A DNA stretch of 64,000 nt from Romanomermis culicivorax (taxonomy: Eukaryota > Nematoda > Enoplea > Mermithida > Mermithidae): positions 950,247-1,014,246 of the forward strand of contig CAWUHX010000122.1 of assembly GCA_963922205.1 (NCBI GenBank). The letters are read 5' to 3'. Positions 1 to 13,800 of the stretch are shown piece by piece. Position 1 is the stretch's first letter, and each line of letters begins with the position of its first letter. The translations under genes and the position numbers were made by a program. Below the pieces are notes generated by a model. The model was not told where the DNA came from. It searched no databases and worked only from the letters and a program-made list of their open reading frames with translations.

Positions 1-87
1 GACAGTTCAAAATTTCTTTGGTAGTTGGAGTGTCCCTAGTATGATATGTCTACTATAATATTTTGGGCTAATGCTTCTTCTCATCAG

Positions 88-3000
88 AGATCAGTCGCCC
101 GAGAGTGTCACGCGACAAAACACCATTGCCCAACTCCCGTTTGGTAGCCTCCCGGGCGTTCACTCCACCCAGCGGTCAACGGCCCGAAGATCCGCACAAA
201 ACCGTCGCTTTGATGTTGGCCGAGTGGGCCGAATTCGTCTATCGAGATATGGTTCACTTGAGTTCGGCTAGGGGTAAGTGTTCTGAATTCCTGGCTGTCA
301 TTTTGAAGCGTCTGGGGTAGGTACCATGTGTTGCGGGCGTTGGAATGTCACCCAGAAGGTGTTTCACCTCATCTGCACAGTGACTTTTCAAGGTGAGCAG
401 GAAATTTCTTTCAAAAACACTGCAAATCAGGCCTCGATCGATAGATCTCGTTCAAATTCGCTCAGAAACAGGATTTAAATTTTTGTTTCCTTCATTTTTA
501 CACATCTATAGATGGTTGAAGTTTGGTCAAAATCTTTTTGACTTGCCTCAGATTTTCATGCTTGAAATGCATGTTTGATCATTGTTTGATTTGGGATCAT
601 CGAAATGTCGTTATCGCAGCACAACAACGTGCTATAAACTAAAAAATCAATATAGCCGCATCGACGTATCCATTCATTAATTATTCAACAAATCAGAATG
701 ACTCATCAACTTGAATAATTCACGAAAGCAAACATGACTCCATCTAAACCTATACAAACCTTACTTACATTAATCCGACCCGACACCAATTTACCACCTA
801 TGACTCACAATTTTTACATCCTTGATCGACTTGCTATTACTCATCAATGAGCAGCTATTTCCTCATTCCAAATTGCTAACAAATTAATGCACGATAAATC
901 ATCCACGCTACATAATTCACGGTAACTCATCAACTTATTGTAACTCAAGAAATAAAATTAGCACAGAGCACGAATTCGAAATATTTCACAGGTATGACAT
1001 ACCTCGTCAATTCTTTACAAGACCAACTCACAGTAACCCTCACGAGGAGGGTCTCCCATATAAACGGCATCGCACACGATTTTTAAACATCATCATAATT
1101 TATGTTAAAAATACACATAACTTAACCCGAAGGTCAAAAAGAGCCCTTTGTCATCAAAGTTCTGACTGCTCATTTAACTTTTTGGAAAGCAGTCTCGCCC
1201 ACTTATTTTCGTCCCCAAATTGTATCAAGCAATTTATAGTCTATTAATCTCTAGATCTTCCTCTCTGCTTTCGAACCTAATCTCGCTTCTTTGAACCTCG
1301 ATATTTTTTTGTGAATAGACGACGATCAACAGCTGACCACTCTGGGGGTCAACTTCCATGCTCTTGTGGCAATGGCTGAAATGTTGCACTGATATTTTCG
1401 TTGCAGTTCCATTCGATTTGCATTCTTGCCAAAGTTCACTGAAAAAAGTTTGCTTTATTTGTGAAATTTGAGTTTTTTAGCAAATTTCCCAAGTGAGGTA
1501 AATTCAAATGAGGATTGTACAATAACCATAAGCGAAGGGACAAAAAGCTCGTAACCTACAACTACTCTAATGATGTTCTTTACAATGCAGTGGAAATCAA
1601 GTTAAAGTGTAAAGTTTAAACTACTGCTTCTCGAAACCTTTCAACTCTCATCGTAACTCGCTACGGCTCATAAAACCACAATAAACCTGCAACCAATGAT
1701 CACAACTTACCACTTACTAAGACTTGACAGCTCTAACTTCCCATAATTCATCGTCACACATCAACTCATCATGAATCACTTTACAGTGCGCTGTAGAATC
1801 TCATAACTTGGTTAAAGCTTGTGTATAGGTTCTTGTGGTTCGAAATTTCTTTTGTTCAGTTCAATTTCGACATGTATTCAAATCATGCATGTAATTGGGA
1901 TTGATGTCATAACAAGCCCCTCCCCAGAAATACTCAGCCAGTGGCTACTCGTGTGGTAACCCCTCAAGATTCACCAGTCATATGGCTAAAATGGACTGGC
2001 CATAGGAACCTCATCCTTTTAGTCGAAAAAATACTGAAAAAGGTCTTTCTTTTTGGTAGTGTTCAAAAAATGTCAATTGTTTCGAGGCTCCCATATTTTC
2101 ATATTTTTTATACAAAAATCATTATTTTTCCAACATTTTCCCCTTTATTTTAGGCAGTCTAATTTGTTCGTTCAATGACGTCACCCCTGAAATTTTGGTC
2201 AATTGATGACCACACCCACGAAAAAGTCTCCCTATTCCCCTCTGTCCCCGGAGCTCCGTTTCATGTATGATTCCAAATGTATGACATAAATAAGAAAAAG
2301 AAATGCCGCTCACAATGTCATCTATGCTAAGCTTTCATTATAGGATTTTTACTGAAAAATTGGTAATGGATAGTTGAATAACCTCTTTCAGTACGATGTA
2401 ACATATCATTTAGCAAGATACTTTCCACTGTTATTATTCAAAAGCATTCCAAGAATAACAGACTGTTGAATTCAATAGCTTTTGCAGGTGAAGGTCTCAA
2501 GCAGCTGCCATGTTGTGACTCCACAAACGTTCACCCCGAATGTTTCAAGATCAATTTAGACGGCAACGATCCAGATTATCGAGGCAATTTGAACTGTATC
2601 CCGTACGCCAGGACAGCCATCGCGCCGCGGGAGCAATGTTTACTAGGTAAAAAACGATAGGAAGATGACCAATTTGATCTTCTGGATCAAAACTGTAGGT
2701 GCCGCTACAGTAGAAAAGCGCCATTTTCTTCAGGTCCCAGGGAACAAATGAACCATGTGACGTCGTTTTTGGATGGCAGCGTCATTTACGGCAGTACCGG
2801 GGAGAAGGCTGACTTTTTGCGATCTCATACTGATGGTAAGGTGAGCCATTTTACGTTGAGTTATGAAAATTGTACTTCACATTGTCCGAATATGCCTCAA
2901 AAATTTCGCAAACCCGTCATTGACTTTCGCACAGGTAAACTCAAAATCAGTCAAGTTCGTTTCGTCAAAGATATATTACCACCGGCGCCGTTCGACGCCA

Positions 3001-6000
3001 ACGAATGCCGGAGTTCCGACAGTCAACCATGTTTCTTGGCAGGTAAAGAGGAATGTTACCGTAATTAAGAATTAGATTGAAATTTAATGCCCCACAGGAT
3101 CGGATTTTGTGAACTTTTTGCCAACAACCACTGCGTTCCAAGCTTTGTGGCTTCGGCAACACAACCGAATTGCTGATGAATTGAAGGTATTCAAACAAAA
3201 ATTGGCTCATCAAAATTACAGTAGACTTGTATTTTTCGGCTGTGTTGTATAATATGGCTGAAGGTTTCTTTAGAAACTGAATCCACAATGGGAAGACGAG
3301 CGTCTATATCAAGAGGCAAAAACGGTCGTTTCAGCTCAAATTCAGCACATCACTTACAACGAGTTTTTGCCCATTGTTATTGGTATGTTGTCTAATTTTT
3401 TAGTATTTTCCAATGAGAAGAAAACGTATCAAAACGGACAAAATAACAGAGATGAAAAATGTGATACCAATGAAATATGAAATGTGAGCATGAAACTCGC
3501 GGTAAAACGTCGTCGATTAGTTCATATTATAGAGAAAAACTTCCAAATTTTTCTAGCATTTTATCATATAAATTTAAATTCTTTGTTTTTCTATTGCTGC
3601 AGAGATTTTCCTATTTCGAAAATTTGTCGTTTTATGATCCTTTCATTTTGGAACTTCACAAATCGATAGTTTGATTTTGTATTTTAGATAATCATGCCCA
3701 GTTCATTCAAAACATTTGTCTTTTTAGAGCTTTCCTTCAAGAGAAAGTGCTGTAAATTATACAAAGCTACTGTATGGAATATTGTTTTCTATAAAAAAAA
3801 TGTTGTTTGTGTTTCGAATCTTGCCTTGAAATATTTCGAATTCAGTTTTTCAAAATCTTGAAAAGTGGTACTATTGTATGAAAAAACAATATGATGCGAA
3901 TTTATCAGAAATAGTAGAAATGCCCCGAATACATTTCGGTTCTTTCAAATCCAAAGAAAAGTCGTATTAGTACTATATTTTCCAGAACTACCGTAGAGTC
4001 AAATTGTGCTCAAAACTTGCCATGTCAGTTTTACTGTAGCAAAAAATTCGAAAAAACCTCCTAGAAAAAACATAAATTAGAAGAGCTAAAAGTAAAAATT
4101 ACAGTGATTCCTCATTTCCTCCTTCAGGCAAAGATAATGTGCAAAAATACGGCTTAAAAGTGCAAAACGGGGGTTACTATTCTGACTACAACCTCCAAGT
4201 GGACCCCAGCGTCTTGAATTCGTTCGCTTCGGCCGCCGGCCTCTTCTTTTTGCCCTTGTGGCCCGATAGCGTTACTTTGTACAATAGACAGGGCGCCAAA
4301 ACGGCCGAACGTTTCGTCTCCGATTTATTCTATAATCCGGGCACTTTGTATTTCCCGGATCGTTTGGACAGTTTGATCAGGTATTTATAAGATATGGTTA
4401 AATCTGTACTAATAAATTTCTCATAAAACGGCTTCAAATTGAAAAATGACCAAAATAAATACAAGAATATTTTACTGCAGAATTTCATACTCAAAGAAAA
4501 ATATTGTCAGAAGATAGCTGAATAGGATCACAAATTTCTATTCATGGTTTAGCAGAAAAGAATAGTATGAAACCATACTTGCTTTCTAGTTGCTATATTT
4601 ACGAACATTTAAAAACTATGAGTCGCAGAAAAAGGTCCTATCGTGCACCCATTAAGTGCCGTTACTTCTAACGTCCCATTGCCTCTAACAATGCTCGAGA
4701 CAGTAAACAAAATTTCCCTTTAAGCCGGGTATATACTTACCCGTACGCACGTGCGCCGCCGATTTTTGAGCGTGTCCCCGCAATTCGCGACCCGGAAATT
4801 GAACGCACAATCGTGCGCCGCATTGCGGGTGCCGGGCGAAAAATTTACGAGAAATGTTGCGCGTGCGGACAAGTAGAAACCATTTCTACTTTTCCGCACA
4901 TCTGTAATTCATGCGGATCAGGTACCACCGCCGCAGTACAGTAAAGTATTGTTTTTTGCTCATGGCGCACGATTGTACATGATTTTCGAGCCCCCCCCCC
5001 CCCCCGTTGGCGCGATGCGATCGCATGCGAATATATTTAACCTGTTTTTGAAATGGGGGGAAAACTTTGGACTGCTTCCTAAGTGGGGAAAAACATTTTT
5101 GGATGCACGGTAGAAAATTCAAAAAATATTACGCGCGGAAAATACATGGCTACTGTGCCTGGCGCGTTTTAAAACGCAATGTCATACGTTCGGGGGAGGG
5201 GCGGGCACCGTTTTTTTTCCTCAAATGGGGTGTTTTGAGGAAAAAAATTTCGAAACGAGGAAAAAAATTTTGGGTATGGTTCTCACTGAGGAAAAAATTT
5301 TGGGCAATTCAAAACCGAAAAGATGCGTTTTGGTGGACTTAAAAGGGTCAAAATCTCAAAATTTTCCGGCGCTTCGCACCGGTCATGGGTATAATTTTAA
5401 CTAGTTTCTACCAGGCGCGTCCGTTAGCATATCATACTTGTAAACTACCGTCTTTTGCTCATGGCGCACGATTGTACTTGATTTTCCAGTCCTCCCTCAC
5501 ACCCGTACGCGTACGGTTAAGTATATTCAAATGCGGGCCGCAGTGAGGCCGCATGCGCATTTTTGGCTGAAGTATATTTTGACAACCCGCATTTTGGCCG
5601 CACATTGGCAGGTCGCAAATGCAGTTTTAAAATGTACTATACTTTTACGTTGTAATGCGATGCCTAAGCCTTAGCGCAGATATTAGGAGATTTGAGACAA
5701 TGATCAAAGAAGCAAGAAAGTCAGAAATAACATCTTTAAAGTGAATCATATTTGCAAAAATATTTTAATCATATTTGCAAAAAATATAAGTAATGCAACG
5801 CGAAAAAAATCGCTCTATCGGTTGATTTTTTAGCTCCGTACAAGCTAGAATGTTTTCTGTGTTAGAAGTAACGGGACATTAGAAGTAACGGGACAGAACC
5901 CATACACCGAATGACGTACAGCACTTAAAGGTCATTGCAGCAGTTTGATTTGAAACTAAACTTGAAAATTTTTCGTATGTCAAATGTTCTAATCAGAATA

Positions 6001-7819
6001 GAAATGTGATTATTCCGAGATTTGCATAGACATACTGAAAACTCAAGAGAACGACACATTCATGTATGGGAAAATATCTTCTGGCAGATGACCTCACACA
6101 CTGTTTCGAAATCTTACACTGTCCAAAAATTGATGAAGATTGTGTGTCAAAGTGAACCTGACTCTTTTATTTTTGCTCCGTCTATGATTTTAATCTGAAT
6201 GAACTGTAGTCGAGTATCACCCTGTACGATGGAGAAACTATAAGGTTACTGTAGAACTTTCCAAAAAAGAAAATCACATAGAATCATTTGTTTTCCAGAT
6301 TTTTACTGCGCCAAAGAGCCGAAAACGTCGACGTCCACATTTCCAATCAATTTTCGACCAAATTTTTGAAAGGCAACGCTCAATTCGGCTTGGATTACGT
6401 TTCAATTTTAATACAAATGGGTCGCGATCACGGTCTCCCGTCTTACACAGTTTACAGGTATTCATTTTTTGTTTTGTTGTCATTTTTACACGAGCATTTT
6501 TTTGCATCGTGCACAGATCGCAATGCGGATTGAAAAAGCCGTCAAATTTCGACGACTTGAAACAAGACGATATGTTGATCGAACCGAATTTGGCGGACAT
6601 TTTAAAATCGCTATACAAGCACGTATACCAATATGCAAATTTTTGTATATTCTACTTTGTGGGGTGGAAAATTTGCATAAGTTCTAGTGGACTCATACTT
6701 AAGTCTTAACCCTAGTTTAAGCCTGACTATTCCTAAGTTTGAGCTAATTAAGCTCACCAAACATTTACATCCTGTCACATAGCCATGTTAAGCTTAGATT
6801 CAGTTCGAGGATAAGGCTTGTAGGTATCTTAGTTTCACATACATTCAGTAACTTTTGTACTACGTTCACATATTTTCTGTGCTATTTTAAATTACCTTAG
6901 ATCAGTATAAACCTTTTTCGAAAAATCGATTTCAGAACGAAACAATCGCAGAGATCAATTCCTTTGTGATCAGTCTGGATAGAAATCATGAGTAACATTG
7001 CCGCACATTAAAATATCTACATGGGCAATAAAGTGAACCGCCGCCTATTTTCTGTTTAATGTAAAATTTATCTTTAGCACAATCGTTTTTAGGTTGCAGC
7101 ATTCAAAAATTTATATGGCGGCATTGTTGGTAGCTGATATGCTTTTTTCGAAAGCTCAATTATTAACGACAAAAGAGCTTTCAAATTAGATTGCTCGATC
7201 ATTCTTCATGAATATTTCACAAGTCTGACTTTTCTATAACATTTATTCTACTCTTTATTTCCGGCTTACTAGTTGACTATTCTGTAGCAGTTGTGATTTA
7301 TGTCAATCACACAATAAGACTGTATAAAAGATTGGTATTCCAAAAATTTCAAGTTCAGAATCCGACTCGAATTTAATTCATCCGAATTTACTTTTTCCGG
7401 ACTTTTTCTGTGCCGTCGAACTTAAACTTATCAAGTTTCACTGCAAGTCAATAAAATAGGTCATTTTAGGTCCGTGGACGACGTTGACCTTTTGGTTTTG
7501 GGTTTGGCCGAAAAGCCCTTGAGAGGCGCTTTAGTGGGACCAACCTTCGCTTGTATCATTGGTCGACAATTTCAGAAGGTGATTTTTGTTCATAATGTCG
7601 AACCTATGGTCAGGATTATTATGGGATGTTTTTTCTAGACAAGGAGAGGCGACAGATTTTGGTACGAAAATTTCTTCTACCCGTCTCTTTTGTCCAACGA
7701 ACAGCTGGCGCAAATTCGAACAACGACTTTGGCCAGGGTCATTTGTGACAATACGGACGATTTAGGTCGGATCCAGCCCAACGTGTTCATGTTGGCCGAT
7801 ACTTTCGAGTATGATTCTA
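88..7819 (+). other. Peroxidase domain A, degenerate (pseudoperoxidase)
   Basis: About 519 residues with clear peroxidase landmarks: LPNSRLV near the visible start, the calcium-loop-like segment [24 protein letters not shown], and [10 protein letters not shown]. The active-site positions are changed. Where domain B and the family have D-H in the distal helix (FVDHDLTH), A has FVYRDMVH, so the haem-linked Asp and the distal His are gone. Where B has R..E in DNRVNEQ, A has SDFVNFL. Where B has the proximal His in [10 protein letters not shown] reads AGLFFLPLW. The C-terminal Cys found in B (NAQVSC) is also missing, because the domain passes directly into B. I infer a non-catalytic structural or regulatory domain. 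The reading frame is open throughout, so it does not look like a decaying pseudogene. Confidence 0.75.
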
Positions 7820-10800
7820 GTAAAGCTTCAGAAGACTGGTGTTTTTTGAGATTTTTTGGTGTCTATAATCTGTTTTTTATAAAATGTTTCCAAATAGAGA
7901 AGTGACACAAATCAGTACTGTCGTCAAAATCGTTTACGTAGAGCTCTTACTGTAAAATTTTTCACCCGAAAAATTCTTAAAGGTTATGTCAGTATGCTCA
8001 CAAATTTCTAGTCGCCAGAGAATCGTGAAAATCTGAAATACTACTTGCTTTCTGCTTTCATTGTTTAGAAGTTTTTCAAAAAAAAACAGGCTGTACATTA
8101 TCTTGAAACTTGCAAATCTAGAGCATAATTACTCTGTAAATGAAATTTGAGAACAAGCTGTCATGAGGAACATAAAATCTGCAACAGACTTTTTTGAAGC
8201 TCTGCCGTGATGGATTCCTTCAAGTTTTACTGCTGTTCGTGATGATAATAGATATCACACTGATTATTAATTAAATTTTCTGTTCAAAATTGAATACTCT
8301 TTCTTTTGGTAGGCTTAGTTTTTGCTAGTGTTGAGCCGTTTGTTCAGTACTACCCTCACACGAACATATGGCATTAACTGCATATCAAATGCTATCCTCC
8401 CGTATAGCAACTGACACTCAAAGAAAGTTAGAATCAATTGCCTAATTCTACTGTGGGAAATTCTACGCATGATCATTTTGGTAAGTATATCCAAAACTGC
8501 AAATTGAGAATCACAACAGGAGCTGAAATGACGTAAGTAAAAATATATGGCGTCAAGAGCTTCAAACTTCCAAAATTTGTTTGCAAAAATTTTGACTTTG
8601 ACACGTGGTTCGACGGAAAATAAAAATATGAAATAATAAACATATGTTTTCCGGTTCCATTATTTAGAGACATTCTCAAGAAAATAGACTGTACAGTAAG
8701 GAATATGTAACTGTAGCAGACGGGAGCACTGTCTCTCTCATCATTTTTAGGAATTGCGCCTTAGAATGCAATAGCACAATCATCGATCGCATGGATCTAA
8801 AATCTTGGATCGACAGTACGAATAAAGTTTTCTTAATTTTTTTTAATCGTTTGCTCCAAAATTCATGAATTTTCCAGCCGAGCCGCGCCACAAACTCCCG
8901 ATCACGGAGGACACGTTGAAAAAAGCTATGGAATTGGGCGCCACGAGGTTGAGGGAATTGAAGGATAAAGAAAAATCGAGAGTTAGACTGAGTGAGTAAA
9001 AGCGAAGCATTTGTCCAGACATTTCTTGATCATGAAGTTTTTATATTGACTGCGGAAAAATTAAATGTCGATACATGCGCCGATTAAAGGCCATTTAGAA
9101 GTTTCAATTCTTACTGTAATCACTTTTGGCTTCTAATTGCTTAGATGTATTTTACATGCACACTAATGCAGTCATAGATCATGTACTTGGTCATCCATAA
9201 TCAATTTCCATGTGCCGGCTGATTGAACTTGCTTCTTGCTGACGCCAAATCGATACTCATGCCGTATCTATTTCCAGACGATGATAGTGTTCGCCCTGGC
9301 AGTTCAGTATTTTCACATAACGTTTTGATGAGTCCTCGACCCGAATCCCTAGATTTGGCTCGAACAGCTGAATTTCTTCTGGAAACGACTAAAGTTTTGA
9401 TCAAAGGGTAAAAAATAATCCGAAATTGTGTATTTTTATGTTATTTCAGTAAACTTGGTTTTTTTGGCAGTGATCAGTTGAACGAAAACGAACGGATTCC
9501 CAAAGAATTGGATACAAGGACGCTGCAGACTCTTTTGCCTCAAGTCGACGTCACAAATTTCATCGGTAATGCTGGGATAGTCGTTGTACGAATTTTTTTC
9601 ATGATTCACATTAGCAAAAAGTGGCCAAATTCTCAACTTTTTTCTTCTAGATCAAAACAAATGTGGTCACTTCAGAAACCCAGCAGTCTGGGCGGTTTAC
9701 ATTCATGTTCCTGGGAAGCCATAGGTGTTTGATTCTGTGTAAAATTATGGATGACACCCAGCAGATTGCCATCTGCAGCAGATTTTTAAGTTGAGTTATT
9801 TTTTACATAAAATATTGAATAATCAACAATTGCTGAAAAGCCTTGTTGACTATGAGCTTATGTGACCAGGTTCCGCTTACACAAACGTTATCACTCCTGA
9901 ACTACTCTAAAGATTCAGGTGTTTCAGGTATTCTGAAGATAAAAAAATCGGCTTACACCAACATTTCTACTCCTAAACTTCTCAGTGAAGAGTAAATCGG
10001 ACCCCTAGATGAGTCATTTTTCAACTGCTAAAAAAGAAATGCTTAAATCAAATAAATCAAGTCTTTGGAGTTCAGAAGTAAACAAAATTTTGCCTGTTGT
10101 TTTCTATGAGTCGCCTATTGACTCCAGGGAAGATGATTTTGCTATGTTTTCCTGGGCATTTTCTTATTCCTGCAAAGTTTAATTAAACTTAATGATGATA
10201 ATGCATCATACCAATATCATTCTTAAGGCAGAAGTTTGAGAAAAAGTTCAATTTGATAATTTTGATTTTTATAAATGAAGTTGGAATGAGTGATTGTGCT
10301 AGAATGATTGAGATGAGCATAACGCCTATTTCTGAAAACGCATAGCTATCATAGTCATTAGTCATTTTTTAATGTCACTCTTAGTTAATTTGTGTATTTG
10401 CATCAGATTTTCAAGAATGTAGGTATTTACTCTAGTGTGATTCTCGTGTAAACTACACACGATCGTGACATTAAATAAGAGAGAAGTCGATAATTGACTT
10501 CATTAACAGCATAACATAGCATGCATACTCCTGAGCTAATAAAAAACAAGTTAGAATGTTTGTTGCAAGTGAATACTTCTGAACGACTCCTGAAATTTTT
10601 GGATGGTGCAGGTGAACACGAGAGGGCATTAATTATTTCCTTTTCCTTGCAAGCTTCAATGGTAATTTTTACAGCTCAAAAAAATTATGAAAATATTCTA
10701 CAAATGGTATACTAAGAAAAGTTCAGAAAAAGTTCGTGCGTGATTGGTAGACAATGGATGTTCGCTCCTTTGAAGCATATTTTCTTCGACAGCCAATGCG

Positions 10801-13800
10801 TCTGGAAACAATGAACAGTGCAATCCCAAACCTTTCCCATGCGACCACACGTCGCCGTATCGTACTCCTACGGGCTGGTGCAATAACCTACGGTTCCCGC
10901 AATATGGAACGGCTTTTAGCCCATTCAGACGTTTGCTGAATCCGGCTTATCACGATGGTAAGCTCAAAAATCAAGTTTACTGTAGTATATGAATAATTTG
11001 AAATTAGAACTCATGCAACACACCCAGTTTAGTAAAGCTATTGCTTTCTTACCAATTTTATACAATATGAGTACATTACTATAGCTAATATCATTCACGA
11101 CTTTAAGTTTCGTTCAACTACATAACTAAATTTTACGTTTTTTTGCAGGTTTTACTGAACCACGAAAGTTGACCCGCAACGGACAACCGTTGCCCAGTGC
11201 CCGCGAAGTGGCCAACGTTATACACGAATCTCCCGAAATCGAGCACATCAAATATGCCCATATGCTCATGCAATTTGCTCAATTTGTCGACCACGATTTG
11301 ACTCATTCCCCGGTAGCCAGATGTAAGTGGCTATCAGGAAATTTGCCAAAAATCATAGTATTCCTAAGTCCAGGAGACTTATATTTCCTTTTTTCACAGT
11401 TGGGAGTGTCAAAATGGACTTTCCTCAGCTGTTCATGATTTCACAATATTTTTTACAATTAATTTTCGATATTGGTTTTCTCACACGTTGGGATCTTAAA
11501 TTTTTAATCACGTGACATTAACTATAATGGGAGATAATTTTCGACAACAGTAAACAAAAATGAGCTCCTACTGTTGATTTTGACAGTTTTTCTTCCGGTT
11601 GATGGATCTAGAAATGTGACCATAAGCCAGTAGCTAGGAAAATTTCGCCTTTTCCCAAAAGTAAGTTGTGAGCATCATTAATGCGGTATCAAACGTAAAA
11701 TTTACTTTCAAAATCTGTTAAAATTCAACTGATTTCATAGTAATAAGTATTCCAAAAATTTTTTGATCGTCAAGTAGACGCAACTTGACTTTCTGTGACA
11801 TGAATAGTTAGACGTTTCAGCTCTATGTTCGAAATTAACAGGAGCTACGAAGGTTTACTCGTCTACAGTATATCAATTCCGCGTTTTTTGCTCATAAATG
11901 TGAAAATAATCGACTGAACCATAAATGTGAAAATAATCGACTGAACATATCTCTTCTCCCGTATTAATGAAAGCCCGATTTCGGAAAGATACTGTTAAAA
12001 AAGCATGAGTATGAAATACTGACAAATTTTTGTAGAATGATGTTTGAATAAGTGGGTGCACGGTTTCTTCCAACAACAGAAGTTTTCCAAATATAACTTC
12101 GGAATTTCTAAATTTACACATAAATTTGCAAAAATGTACAAAACCCAGATATAAACCTGTATGCGGAAATGCGTGACAACGAATAAAATTACGGCAACAA
12201 GTATTTGGCAGAAATTTAGCACATTAAATTATTATTTAACGATGCACTCCAAGGCAGTTTCGTTTATTCCAATAACACGGAGCCAGGATGTGCTGTTTTA
12301 AACCCAAATTTTCTTTTCAAGCTCCCGACGGCCAACTCCTCAATTGTACGCGATGCGACTCGGCCGAAACCGTTTCGCCAAGCTGTTTTCCCATACCTAT
12401 ACCCCGCAACGATCCGTTTTTTCCGGCCAACAACGATGACGGTACGCCCCGTTGTATGGCCTTCGTCAGGTCGTTGATAGGCCAACTGACGCTGGGCTAC
12501 AGGGAGCAAATTAACCAATTGACCAGCTTTTTGGACACGTCGACCGTCTACGGTTCCTACGATTGCCAGGCCACAGAATTGCGGTTATTTAGCCAAGGAA
12601 AATTGAACTATACGGAAAGGCTGGACACGTTGCAGCACGGATTGCCCCAAGGGGCCAAGGAACCGGATTGTAGATCGTTACCTAAATATGCGTGTTTTGT
12701 TGCGGGTAAGATTTAACTGTGTAAAACTTCAGAATGGTGAACTGAGTGACCACACCAAGTACCATGAGCAGCCTAACACACGACACTGAACAGTGTACCT
12801 AGTATCCTGGCACACATGATACTCCTCCACGGCTTGCCACATTGCAGATTGTTGCTCAAATAACCTTGTTTTGCTGCGGGTAAGATTCGGCTGCGTAAAA
12901 CTTTACAATAGCACATTTAGGAGTCACATCAAGAAGTACCAGGAGGAGCCTGACCCACGAGACTGAACAAGGTACCTAGTACCCTAACTCATCTGATACC
13001 TCTTCATGATCCATGGGACAAGGAATTACATTGCAGATTGTTTCCCAGCTGCCTGTGTCTTGCTGCGGGTAATATTCAGCTATGCATAAAATTTCGCAAA
13101 ATATGGAAAGAACTCAAACACAAGTTATTCAAGAGGCAACCTTATATCATTGCACCTCCGATGCCGATCCTTGACCTGCCAAGAAATCATATTCCTCGCT
13201 GTTCCCCATAACAGGCGTTTTTTTGTATCTGCAAAAATTTTCAGAAAAACACGGTGAAGAGTGAGGATCGAACAATGCAGTAGAAGGTGGAAGAGGGTAC
13301 CCTGTATCCCTACATTCCTGACACTCTCACGTGGCCTCTGGGGCAAAGAATCAGATGACAGATCATTGCCCAAATGCGCATACTTTTTTCACTTCAGACC
13401 CACTTTCATGAGATTACAAAAAACGCATAACGACTTCGAGTAGCAAAAGAACCCTGACTCGTGGCATTGCACTGGGTACACTACATTTATGCACATTCGA
13501 TACCCCCTGTTTCCTTGTTAAAAGATCTATAGTCTGTTTTTTATAAAATGCTTCCAAATAGAAAAGTGACACAAATCAGTACTGTCGTCAAAATCGTTTA
13601 GATAAAGTTCCTACTGTAAAATTTTTCACTCGAAAAATTGGTGAAGGTTAGGTCAGTAAGCTCACGAATTTCCAGTCCTTCATGATATACTGTTTATCAG
13701 GAAATCGCAAAAATGTGAAATACTACTTGCTTTCCTTTTTCATAATTTGGAAGCATTTCAAGAAAAACAGACTATAGACTGCTGATTGTCTTCCAAATAC

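Noticed and set aside
7820-7905. Read-through of the domain A exon to a stop at 7903-7905 as a natural C-terminus
   Set aside because: The added residues come from intron and MITE sequence (from 7863). The donor at 7820 is in phase with the exon at 8878.
13125-13443. Open frames over the exon-fragment array
   Set aside because: They correspond to decayed copies of an exon end in various frames and lack neighbouring compatible exons.
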